Origin: CAYOOT01 sp964405665
Lineage (GTDB): Bacteria > Bdellovibrionota_C > UBA2361 > SZUA-149 > CAZDWZ01
Direction: 5' to 3'
Assembly (NCBI GenBank): GCA_964405665.1
Contig: CAYOOT010000031.1
Location: 1 to 29,134 of the forward strand
Length of the DNA stretch: 29,134 nt
Shown here: in pieces, positions 11,101 through 17,997 of the stretch
How the letters are laid out: each line of letters starts with the position of its first letter
Numbering within the stretch: the stretch's first letter is position 1
Translations under genes and position numbers: made by a program
Notes under the pieces: generated by a model
The model's input: the letters and a program-made list of their open reading frames with translations, nothing else
Told to the model about the DNA's origin: nothing
Database searches by the model: none

Positions 11101-13581
11101 ACAAATTTGCGGATAAAGAATCGCGGCAGTTTGGGATTTTTTGATATTTTAGAAAGTCGTTGCTTTGTCTTGAACCAAAAAGCATTGCGAGCGGCCTCTC
11201 TCCACCACCACCATCATTCAGAGCGTTTAATCGCATTATTGCAACAAGTAATTATTAAACATGAAAATTTTCATCGGTTAAACCGCAGTAAAAATCCTCA
11301 AATAGATTTAATTTCTGATGAAATTTCCACCTGGGAATATACAGTAAAAGAATTTGCCAAACTAGGTATCAAAGTGCGCTTTGAAGGAAAACTGGTTTTC
11401 TTTGAAGAAGCAAAAGCAAGTCCTACTCTCACTTTATTTAGAACTTTAGCCCAGGAGGCTTTAAGAGGAAGAATTATTAATGCGCAATATTTGCAGCAAC
11501 TAAGAGAAAAATATCCTCGTGCAGAAAAAGCCCTAGATATTTTGGCTAATAGCGATCCTAAGCAACTTAGAAAACTAGCCAATAGAATTACTATCAAAAC
11601 CGCCAATAAAACGGAGATAGACTCTTGGGTAAAAAAAGCTTACGGGGAAAATACTTCAAGCGCAGATGATGTAATGCCACAAATGATTGCTGGAAATATC
11701 CTTGAAACAAGAATTCATTCATTAGCTGATGAATACATTGCCGGTTTGGATCCGGAACAATTAAGTTCGCAAGCACGTATTTCCTTAAGATCTTATGTGC
11801 TTGGGTTGGAAGTCAATAATTGTTTTGCTGATTTATCAACGTTTTCATCAATTGGTGTTAATACTTTAGTTACCAGAAATATTTATCAGGAATTAGAGCG
11901 ACATCTAAAAGATTTTTATCTTCATTCTTTAAGTAGCGTTGCTGAGTTATTTCTTTTAAGTTCCGCTTTTATGATTGAGAAATTTCATATTGCAGTTGAT
12001 CAGTTTTCAATGGCGGTAACATTATCAACGAGCGAAATATCTGCGCTTAAATCCTTGAAAAATATTTCTTCGATTGAAAGTTTGGGAATAAGCCTTTTAA
12101 GTGAGCTTTTTTTTAATGAAATCTTACGATCAAAAAGTCCCGATCCGAGGACATTGATAACTTTAGGAGCAAATCTTTTTCGAAAACGGAATATTCCTTT
12201 GCCGGAAAAGCCTGAGCAATTAAAGGCACAAATGATTTTGGCGGGTTCTACTTCTACTGAAATTATCCGAGCCACCGTTGAAGCACTAATTAACAATACA
12301 CTTAACACGGTAATTATTCCTCAAGGAACTTTTGATATCAGCATTTTGGGTGTAACCAAAGCAGGTGCTGAAATATTGATAGTAGAAACATCTAAAACTG
12401 ATTATAAACTTAATGCGGCATCTTTAGAGACTGCTTTAAATACAAATTCTGGAAAAGTAGCAGCCATATTACTTACAAACCCTACAAATCCTTTTGGTTT
12501 GATTTATTCAAAAACGGAATTGGAAGCCATCGCTCAAGTTGCTTTAAAATATAATGTAAAAATTATTTGTGATGAATTGACAGCCGGCTTAGAATATGAA
12601 GAAGGCTCTTATACTTCTCTTGCCAGTTTGGAAATCGATTTCGCCGGTTCAAATATTTCTTTGCACGAACATACGATCACTATTCAAGGCACTTCCAAAA
12701 TAACAGCAAGTGAACGAGCAAAATTAACATTTGCCTGTTGTGGCAATCAAGACCTTGCAGAACAAATTCGTGCTCGTATTCTTTCAAAAAATGAAGTTAA
12801 TCTTTTACAATTATCTGCTTATTCAAATTTTATAAAATCAGCTCTGGCTAATTTGGCGCAATCTAGGGAACGTCTAAAGAGTAAATATAGGGAATTTAAA
12901 GAGATCTTAAGAAGAATTAATACTTCAATTGGTCAAGAAGTTTTCTTTTTGCCCTTGGCACCGCAAGCGGCACATTTTACCGTGTTAGCAATATCGGCTG
13001 AACTTGCTGAAAAATATGGCATTCATAATAACGAAGAATTCTTTTTATTTTTAGCAGCACATGGAATATCCACAAGAAATATCCAGGGAATGGGGATTGA
13101 AAGTGGGCCTGATTGGGTCGGAGTTAGAATAAATTTTGCAGATATGCATGATGCGGAGTATTATGAAAGAATTACCTTGCGTTTGGAACAAATCGCTAAA
13201 GCTTTATTAACAGGAGAAATATTTGATCTGGATATTGCTTATGTGCATTTGGCAAAAGTATTTTTTGGAACATTTAACAATGTCCCTACAGGGAAATTTG
13301 TAAATATTAATAATCCTATTTTAGAAGAAGCTGCGACAAAATCTTTAGATTTTTACACTTCCGTTGAAAGCGGAGATTACAAAGCGGCAATTACCACCTT
13401 AATTTCTTTTTTAGATTCCAATAATCAAATAGAACGTTGTTTTGCTGCCGGTGTTCTGAAAATAATCCTTTCAGGAAAAGATCATGAATTGATTGATGAG
13501 TTAAAAAAATTAAAAGATGGCAGTAAGAGCTTAAGGCAAAAAATGCTTTTTATTATCCTTCAAAGATCTCAAATCATCTGA
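5149..13581 (+). CDS. Giant multidomain protein: two HExxH zincin-like modules and a C-terminal PLP aminotransferase domain
   Basis: This single open frame encodes 2810 residues. No gene name applies. The N-terminal 40 residues are rich in Ser, Thr and Asn and carry no signal peptide. Residues about 195-235 and 306-390 are Ala/Gly/Ser-rich and hydrophobic. A Ser/Gln-rich linker lies near 641-655. Long alpha-helical, repeat-like stretches fill about 660-1090, 1240-1940 and 2090-2325. HELGH (1181-1185) and HENFH (2038-2042) sit in two related modules (1094-1224 and 1946-2078). Residues about 2330-2690 form a fold-type I aminotransferase domain with Asn2447, Asp2475, Lys2517 and Arg2660 in the expected order. 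A helical tail follows. There is no Shine-Dalgarno sequence upstream of the ATG; a TATAAT (5046-5051) and a TTGTCA (5077-5082) are possible promoter parts. Gene neighbours give no functional hint. The reading frame is certain, the domain calls are good, and substrates and role are unknown. Confidence 0.9.
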   Translation: MAHSNFQSKGSTQKNVSNVDPRADLSSTRSANATLPSEISIQFKNKCAERGVDPQIAQTYHLLGVLNQRATEIAKIHPKFLLAPEAKKQIEEFERLRITLRQTIEDYEKKSEVSTETKLKLRQILGEGFVLASEEHKKQKAAEEISAQKAYDQLPAWRRIINPVVSGLRTFPEKAKQIIGFISEGYKGYAVGFLKGLEAGVNPFSLAINVAAGNIANLREHYELTTKYGCILGNTEEFSKSNNWTDLWKLHPISLYGNPITESLSSAYDEYQLWIVNKTAGTSLGHHDFKKLQSENETLKWGVRSFNLAQIAGFAAVNAGITAPNAAVSSIYAKNSLLVSSGLSSVTSLGQEFLSADGFSFVQLGDNILASTAGSLSFQTLLNIGGLAQIKTANHFKINSLRAKLLAEGSDAEKASRVIERYLKLSNHKRWQSFRNFSNQQDQIDGMGDFSQTFENMGTGDWKDWKTWVGNALILAGNTQDTFDVSLSRKLSQKSTKLEESPEEELEKILSLPTAAIDQTTLSRNVDVIIPARNDNQRFLLETKNGEKLNNHSGYNPGEIIFPRPVNFDNQQDDNTFALVGSELNPNYTLGATIDAAPYVPQSKDITGISSLEIFNISGANGRNGRSDFEDNSPWYLFHPSSSQSPSLSQSQNISGKEEQLIASYQTKLTGTPLEIREVLRLFQANKDNNDFALLIELYPFVTDAFFRTLEKGDLNLATAIFATFRMDFFILEDGGLTYRTFRNWVRTQADQTSIQRVIDLARVILDKDLLEQSLPSGYKIKKQKELIDHIFGDAEIQDKLEIIFLSDFREGICRIPLEILDPSLFSDEIFTKSIGTALKTFCREDQDIEKVLRLLDYLSNTADANLVDKIIGRKKTYEIIRTRLCSALQDKNNFLKILDFAAKTYAHCRKSGLHFRLRYLFLEDDIFVSSVTNIVKDNPQEFQQKIVNLIKNSFYNANSYKAEYLTVLFDRDLHQRLKSILKEILKFQHLLAREDSWDAFHLLNEFKMYKKDTKQWVYLIVSSHPAFRKITAENNLYSLKDILKHLSSNMPLWISAAQRFNEGGIKESEVATKRTENIYQKGVGGTVRKSRSGKVCHVSSVELLQAMYVVTRTTMLAMDPNPELKNKSILDLETLAREEAKHVDAFFDPLQNMIVVPEITAFSTKPSRIVALHKTILAEHELGHAEVERRREKGEIISSEEEELIAWQRAERKARQHGIKIDFSSGIPQFKEVEPEINIRLRNINLARTKIKAKLLLNNPLGIERKRLENELKKYEDYLLRLRANYRSLTPTIFQLFKGEGELSNKIMIPQVQLTKEEEIKSFIKNAAAYKNLHLVRSIASGGSSEEIQAGQKDLEITNVITAIEQELNQDYPDLLVIKDVIETCSLKASEICSPLIDKALFRKLNSLVINELKHGSKYPAALVISSRLSLLDIREPEFYEIACQRLNRLCHIPDNFFKRNEDRPQISYPLEAAALRQAKNDKDDLQAIAALFEHYKVNPRNKQTNYRLINYALWAYESQIRTSAACGDPGNNPFLENARTIERLFTLPKKEQSRIKWLAIKYVINKNIDPLKGEFLFVEDEALVKTKRKRIAHALITELASYQQENSSNQSTRITPLSAAQKAVLNETLSLIAENIELDQEKVLNFTSALIQAYLLGEKDYYYQAMKSNINFLGNYLPFPIYLEGFLNELLERAKTDDEIDLIENFRKARNENGITELLADSFNSIENFRNRQLPSEETSKEEVTVSKNNYRLQILCQEILYFALFNSHYNAVDFEEFYKEAVELAINENNHTALCLIRSIKQLARCEVVLQKEYRKRKLVKNYLTLEKLDLAKKIAVPPYFLNKQFQDVSRLSVSDLYTLKEIRKLIEQGFASENDLIYALRISTQLSLLGVSSQFADFFGVADIHSWVSNNEEVKRASSKVNQALDRVISAANLSISVKNQGQICIVNSKNLLREKCIEVTSAVFCKQKPRTEQEIANFETNLRIKNRGSLGFFDILESRCFVLNQKALRAASLHHHHHSERLIALLQQVIIKHENFHRLNRSKNPQIDLISDEISTWEYTVKEFAKLGIKVRFEGKLVFFEEAKASPTLTLFRTLAQEALRGRIINAQYLQQLREKYPRAEKALDILANSDPKQLRKLANRITIKTANKTEIDSWVKKAYGENTSSADDVMPQMIAGNILETRIHSLADEYIAGLDPEQLSSQARISLRSYVLGLEVNNCFADLSTFSSIGVNTLVTRNIYQELERHLKDFYLHSLSSVAELFLLSSAFMIEKFHIAVDQFSMAVTLSTSEISALKSLKNISSIESLGISLLSELFFNEILRSKSPDPRTLITLGANLFRKRNIPLPEKPEQLKAQMILAGSTSTEIIRATVEALINNTLNTVIIPQGTFDISILGVTKAGAEILIVETSKTDYKLNAASLETALNTNSGKVAAILLTNPTNPFGLIYSKTELEAIAQVALKYNVKIICDELTAGLEYEEGSYTSLASLEIDFAGSNISLHEHTITIQGTSKITASERAKLTFACCGNQDLAEQIRARILSKNEVNLLQLSAYSNFIKSALANLAQSRERLKSKYREFKEILRRINTSIGQEVFFLPLAPQAAHFTVLAISAELAEKYGIHNNEEFFLFLAAHGISTRNIQGMGIESGPDWVGVRINFADMHDAEYYERITLRLEQIAKALLTGEIFDLDIAYVHLAKVFFGTFNNVPTGKFVNINNPILEEAATKSLDFYTSVESGDYKAAITTLISFLDSNNQIERCFAAGVLKIILSGKDHELIDELKKLKDGSKSLRQKMLFIILQRSQII
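8428..8820 (+). other. Zincin-like module 1 of the giant protein (residues 1094-1224)
   Basis: The module starts with GKVCHVSSVELLQ (from 1094), passes FFD at 1147-1149 and a hydrophobic strand (MIVVPE), and reaches the helix HELGH at 1181-1185. Glu1204 lies 19 residues after the second His, four residues before Trp1208, and is the likely third zinc ligand. The module closes with AR-x2-GIKIDF (to 1224). This is the gluzincin ligand pattern HExxH...E. Metal binding and proteolysis are inferred, not shown. Confidence 0.65.
10984..11382 (+). other. Zincin-like module 2 of the giant protein (residues 1946-2078)
   Basis: The module parallels module 1: GQICIVNSKNLL (from 1946), FFD at 1997-1999, HENFH at 2038-2042, Glu2058 four residues before Trp2062, and AK-x-GIKVRF ending at 2078. 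From the Trp to the Gly of the GIK motif there are 11 residues in both copies. A seven-residue-longer loop before the HExxH contains five consecutive histidines (2019-2023). Confidence 0.6.
12136..13218 (+). other. Fold-type I PLP aminotransferase domain of the giant protein (residues ~2330-2690)
   Basis: The domain is about 360 residues, the normal size of a class I/II aminotransferase large plus small domain. TNPTNPFGLIYSKTELEAIA (2443 on) is the NPxNPxG cofactor motif. CDELTAGLEYEEG has Asp2475, the expected pyridine-nitrogen ligand. GTSKITASERAKL has Lys2517, the expected Schiff-base lysine. DWVGVRINFAD has Arg2660, the expected carboxylate-binding arginine. The spacings (Asn-Asp 28, Asp-Lys 42, Lys-Arg 143) are close to those of aspartate aminotransferase (28, 36, 128). 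The domain therefore looks catalytically competent. The substrate cannot be read from the sequence. Confidence 0.78.
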
Positions 13582-13590
13582 TGAAATTAT

Positions 13591-15918
13591 TCAAGCATTG
13601 GCAGTAATTGTTTCCTTATTTGGGAATCCTTTAATTCTTTCAATCACCAGATCTCCAGCTTTTTCTTGGCGCAGAATGTCCGCCTGAGCAACAGCCACTG
13701 TAATCATATTGAAAATCTCATCGGAAGTGGCATGACGTTGTAAGACATAAGCCGGAGCTTTTAATCCTAGAACAATCGGGCCGACCACCCGAGCATTGCC
13801 CAGTCTTTGCAATAATTTAAAAGAAATATTAGCCGATTGCATATCAGGAAAAATTAAAATATTAGCAGCTTCCTGCAGGTTGCAAAAAGGATAATTCTTT
13901 TTAATAATTTCTGTTACTACGGCGGTATCAGCCTGCATTTCACCATCAATTTGCAAATGCGGTGCCCGTTTTAAGACCAAATCTTTGGCCTCTTGAACCA
14001 TCCTTACTTGAGGATGGTTAACACTGCCAAAATTAGAAAATGATAACATCGCAATTCGCGGTTCCACTTGCATACTTTGGGCAAATTCTGCAGTCATTAA
14101 AGCGATGTTAGCCAACTTTTCACTGCTCATTTTAATATTTATAGCGGCATCGGCAAAAAATAAAAGTTTTTCGTTGATTGCCACAAGATATAAACCAGCC
14201 GCGTTACGAACTCCTTCCTTTAAACCAAGCATGTCAAAAATCGGTTTCATCATTTCCGGAAAAGAACGATCAATGCCGCAAATTAAACCATCAACCTCTC
14301 CCGCAGTAAGCATCATATTGGCAAAATAATTTGCCATCCGCATATGTCTTTCGGCTTCTTCCTTATTTACTCCTTTACGATCAAGCATTGAGTGATATTC
14401 TTTCACATAAGCAGGATAGCGAGGATCTAATGATGGCTCAATAATTTCAAAATTATTTTTGTCTAAATCAAGTCTGAGCAGTTCTTTTTCAATTAGATCT
14501 TTTTTTCCTAAAACAACGGGCTCAACAATGCCTTCTTCAAATGCCATATGGGCGGCTTTGAGGATTTTTTCGTTAATTCCCTCAGGAAAAGCAATGCGTT
14601 TTTTTTCCGCTTTTTTAGCAATATTATAATATCTTCGAAGAATTATTCTTCCACCGTTTTGTTTGGCCTTTAAAGCCAAAGTATATTCTTCTAAATCAAT
14701 CTTTTCTCTGGCCACTCCTGTTTCCATTGCCGCTTTGGCAACAGCTGGAGCAACGTAATATAATACTCGTGGATCAAATGGTTTAGGAATTAAATATTCT
14801 CTGCCAAACGAAAAAACTTTCCCCTTATAAGCGGCATTCACCGTATCTGGTACCGGTTCTTTCGCTAATGCAGCTAGGGCTTTTACAGTAGCAAGTTTCA
14901 TTTCGTCATTAATCGTCTTTGCTTTGACATCCAGAGCTCCCCTAAATAAGAAAGGAAAGCAAAGTACATTATTGACCTGGTTAGGATAATCACTTCTTCC
15001 AGTCGCCATAATCACATCCGGGCGAGTGGCTTTAGCCAATTTGTAATCAATTTCCGGATCAGGGTTCGCCATCGCAAAGACGATCGGATCTTTGGCCATG
15101 CTTAAAAGCATTTCCGGAAGTAAAAGATCTTTAGCCGATAAACCAAAAAAAACATCCGCATCTTTAAGGGCATCAGCAAGAGTACGACGATCGGTTTGTG
15201 CTGCAAACTCTTCCTTATACTTATTCATTCCTTTTTCACGGCCAACATAAATTACACCGGTAGAATCAACTAAAAGAATATTTTTTTTATTTATCCCCAA
15301 CTTTAAAAGCAATTTCATACTGGCAATAGCGGCAGCACCAGCCCCGCTGACAACAATTTTTACCTGGGCAATATCTTTTCCCACAACTTCCAATGCATTC
15401 AGTAACGCGGCACTGGCAATAATAGCTGTGCCATGTTGATCATCATGAAATACAGGAATATCAAGGTTTTTGATCAGCTCTTCTTCGATCTCAAAACATT
15501 CCGTCGCTTTAATATCGTCTAAATTAATTCCGCCGAATGGTGGCGCAATGGCAGCAACTGCATCAATAATTTCCTTAGCAGCAGTGCAGTTAAGCTCGAT
15601 ATCAAAAACATCAATATGAGCGAAAGTTTTAAACAATACTCCTTTTCCTTCCATCACCGGCTTAGAAGCGGCAGGACCAATATTTCCCAACCCCAGCACC
15701 GCTGTACCGTTACTAATCACCGCCACAAGATTTCCTTTGGAAGTGTATTTATAAACATCTTCCGGTTTGGCGGCGATTTCCAAACAAGGAATTGCCACTC
15801 CCGGGCTATAAGCCAAGGATAGATCATAGGCACTTTCGCAGGATTTTGTCGGCGTTGTGGAAACTTTTCCCGGAGTGGGGAATTGATGGTAATTTAAGGC
15901 TAGTTCTTTTTCGTGCAT
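13591..15918 (-). CDS. maeB: NADP-dependent malic enzyme (MaeB type, with phosphotransacetylase-like domain)
   Basis: The enzyme decarboxylates malate oxidatively to pyruvate, yielding NADPH. At 775 residues it has the full MaeB architecture. The malic N-terminal domain contains LAYSPGVAIPCL (Tyr37) and SKPVMEGKGVLFK (Lys92). The NAD(P)-binding domain contains NLDIPVFHDDQHGTA (metal site) and KIVVSGAGAAAIAS (dinucleotide fold). From about residue 430 to the end there is a PTA/PTB domain (KKRIAFPEGINEKILKAA; DGLICGIDRSFPEMMKPIF), which in MaeB enzymes senses acetyl-CoA and does not catalyse. AAGGATC lies four bases before the ATG and supports the start. The gene lies 23 bases downstream of thrS on the same strand and is probably cotranscribed. 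Its 3' end faces the giant gene with only nine bases between the stops. Confidence 0.95.
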   Translation of the reverse strand: MHEKELALNYHQFPTPGKVSTTPTKSCESAYDLSLAYSPGVAIPCLEIAAKPEDVYKYTSKGNLVAVISNGTAVLGLGNIGPAASKPVMEGKGVLFKTFAHIDVFDIELNCTAAKEIIDAVAAIAPPFGGINLDDIKATECFEIEEELIKNLDIPVFHDDQHGTAIIASAALLNALEVVGKDIAQVKIVVSGAGAAAIASMKLLLKLGINKKNILLVDSTGVIYVGREKGMNKYKEEFAAQTDRRTLADALKDADVFFGLSAKDLLLPEMLLSMAKDPIVFAMANPDPEIDYKLAKATRPDVIMATGRSDYPNQVNNVLCFPFLFRGALDVKAKTINDEMKLATVKALAALAKEPVPDTVNAAYKGKVFSFGREYLIPKPFDPRVLYYVAPAVAKAAMETGVAREKIDLEEYTLALKAKQNGGRIILRRYYNIAKKAEKKRIAFPEGINEKILKAAHMAFEEGIVEPVVLGKKDLIEKELLRLDLDKNNFEIIEPSLDPRYPAYVKEYHSMLDRKGVNKEEAERHMRMANYFANMMLTAGEVDGLICGIDRSFPEMMKPIFDMLGLKEGVRNAAGLYLVAINEKLLFFADAAINIKMSSEKLANIALMTAEFAQSMQVEPRIAMLSFSNFGSVNHPQVRMVQEAKDLVLKRAPHLQIDGEMQADTAVVTEIIKKNYPFCNLQEAANILIFPDMQSANISFKLLQRLGNARVVGPIVLGLKAPAYVLQRHATSDEIFNMITVAVAQADILRQEKAGDLVIERIKGFPNKETITANA

Positions 15919-15941
15919 AAGATCCTTTTTATAAATCTTTC

Positions 15942-17876
15942 CTATAAAGTATTTTCTTTCTTATCTCTTTTGGCCTTTAGTAACTCGATAAGTTCCGCTA
16001 AATTTTTTGCGCCCTGATCCTCTTCCGTTCTTAAACGAACAGAAACAGTATTATTCTCTTTTTCTCGATCCCCAACAACTAACATGTAAGGAATTTTCAT
16101 ATTTTGAGAATTTCTGATTCGATAATTTAAAGTGTTACTGCTGGAATCGGTCTCTGCTCTTAACTCCGCTGCCAAAAGTTTTTCTAGAACTTTTTGAGCA
16201 TAGTCTTCGTGCTTTTCCGAAACTGGAAGAACGACTACCTGAACCGGTGCCAACCAAAAAGGAAATGCTCCGGCATAATGCTCGATTAGAATCGCAAAGA
16301 AACGTTCAATCGATCCCAGTAATGCTCTGTGAATCATAAAGGGTCGATGTTCTTTACCATCTTCTCCGATATAACTTAATTTAAAGCGCTCCGGCATATT
16401 AAAATCAAATTGAATGGTGCTTAACTGCCAAGAACGATTAAGTGCATCTTGTAAATGTAAATCTATTTTTGGTCCATAAAATGCCCCGTCTCCTTCCTTA
16501 ATGCCAAATTCCAAACCACTTCTTTTTAAAGAAGAAAGTAGAGCTTCTTCTGAGGCATCCCAAAGTTTGTCATCACCCACTCTCTCTGCAGGGCGAGTAC
16601 TTAAGTAAGGTTTAAATTCTGTAAAACCAAAATCTTTTAGCAAATTAAGACTAAAACTTAATACCTTATCTATTTCTGCAGGCATTTGATCAAAACGACA
16701 AAACAAATGGGCATCATCTTGAGTAAAACCGCGCACACGAGCCAGACCATGCAATACTCCGCTTTTTTCAAAACGATATACTGTGCCCCATTCGGCAAAA
16801 CGCAAGGGGAGATCGCGGTAAGATCGCACAGAGCTGCTATAAATCTGTGTATGAAAAGGACAGTTCATCGGCTTTAAATAATATTCCTGCTCATCGATCA
16901 CAATCGGCGCATACATACTATCTTTATAAAAACCTAGATGGCCGCTTGTTTCCCAAAGTGTAGCCCGGCCAATGTGTGGCGTATAAACAAAATCATAACC
17001 GCCTTTAATATGTTTTTCTTTGCAATGTTCTTCCACCAGATGTCTTACTAAACCACCTTTAGGATGCCAAAGAATTAAACCGCCGCCAACGGTATCGGGA
17101 TTGGTACTGAATAAATCCAGTTCCTTTCCCAGTTTGCGATGATCTCTTTTTTTGGATTCTTCGATTTGCCAAAGATATTGTTCCAAATCCTCTTTTTTTA
17201 AAAATGCCGTTCCATAAATACGTTGCAGCATTTTTCTTTTTTCATCGCCTCTCCAATAAGCACCGGCCAAGTCCAGAAGTTTAAAATGCTTGACCATTCC
17301 GGTTGAAGAAAGATGCGGCCCCCGGCAAAGATCCAGATATTCACCATCTTTATAAAAAGTTATTTTCTCCCCTCTTCCGGAAATCTCATCAAAAAGTTCT
17401 TGTTTATAGGGATCATTTAATTCTTTCAAAATTTTTCTGGCTTCTTCTACCGTGACTTCGATTCTTTCAAATTTATGATCTTCCTTGATGACTTTTTGCA
17501 TTTCTGCAGAAATTTTTTCCAGGTCTTCTTGGGAAAGATGATTTTCTAAATCCATGTCATAGTAAAACCCACTGGCAATCGCCGGCCCAACTCCTAATTT
17601 TGTCTTCGGGTATAGTCTTTTTACGGCCTGGGCCATGATGTGTGAGAAACTATGACGGTAAAATAATTTTGCTTCATCTGAATCTTCAGAAAGTGTAATT
17701 AATTTTAATTTGCCGGAAGTTGTCACCGGCGATTGCCAGTCTAAGAGTTCATTATTAATCTTGATGCCGAGAACACCTTTGAGCTGATCTTTACTATGCA
17801 TTGCTGGTAAAATTTCTTTTACCAAAGCTCCTTCTTTAAACTCTTGTTCTTTTCCTTCTTGTGAAATAATCTTCAT
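15942..17876 (-). CDS. thrS: Threonyl-tRNA synthetase
   Basis: The cytoplasmic class II synthetase charges tRNA-Thr. At 644 residues it is full length: TGS domain (1-62), editing domain with HSFSH (His75, His79) and DLCRGPHL (Cys184, His188), catalytic core, and C-terminal anticodon-binding domain (from about 540, VQVVVLPVSEKHEDYA). The catalytic zinc ligands are visible as Cys339 (KPMNCPFH), His390 (TQDDAHLFC) and His516 (RPFMIHRALLGSIER, which is also motif 3). Motif 2 is FAEWGTVYRFEKSG. The upstream Shine-Dalgarno sequence is weak. No T-box is expected in this lineage, and the 121-base leader shared with the divergent glycosyltransferase is too short for one. The gene heads a likely thrS-maeB unit. 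Confidence 0.97.
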   Translation of the reverse strand: MKIISQEGKEQEFKEGALVKEILPAMHSKDQLKGVLGIKINNELLDWQSPVTTSGKLKLITLSEDSDEAKLFYRHSFSHIMAQAVKRLYPKTKLGVGPAIASGFYYDMDLENHLSQEDLEKISAEMQKVIKEDHKFERIEVTVEEARKILKELNDPYKQELFDEISGRGEKITFYKDGEYLDLCRGPHLSSTGMVKHFKLLDLAGAYWRGDEKRKMLQRIYGTAFLKKEDLEQYLWQIEESKKRDHRKLGKELDLFSTNPDTVGGGLILWHPKGGLVRHLVEEHCKEKHIKGGYDFVYTPHIGRATLWETSGHLGFYKDSMYAPIVIDEQEYYLKPMNCPFHTQIYSSSVRSYRDLPLRFAEWGTVYRFEKSGVLHGLARVRGFTQDDAHLFCRFDQMPAEIDKVLSFSLNLLKDFGFTEFKPYLSTRPAERVGDDKLWDASEEALLSSLKRSGLEFGIKEGDGAFYGPKIDLHLQDALNRSWQLSTIQFDFNMPERFKLSYIGEDGKEHRPFMIHRALLGSIERFFAILIEHYAGAFPFWLAPVQVVVLPVSEKHEDYAQKVLEKLLAAELRAETDSSSNTLNYRIRNSQNMKIPYMLVVGDREKENNTVSVRLRTEEDQGAKNLAELIELLKAKRDKKENTL

Positions 17877-17997
17877 CTCAACTTCAACCTTTGTTTACAA
17901 AATTGCTAGGATATTACTAAAAAACTTATTTAAAGTCTAACTATACAAATAATGCTCAGTTAAATAAAGTAGTTAGTTAGACACTAATCCCGGCTTT

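Noticed and set aside
5149..13581. Several adjacent genes fused by sequencing error rather than one giant gene
   Set aside because: The frame is open for 2810 codons with uniform AT-rich codon use, and no stop or frame change occurs between domains. An error would be expected to break frames rather than join three domains cleanly.
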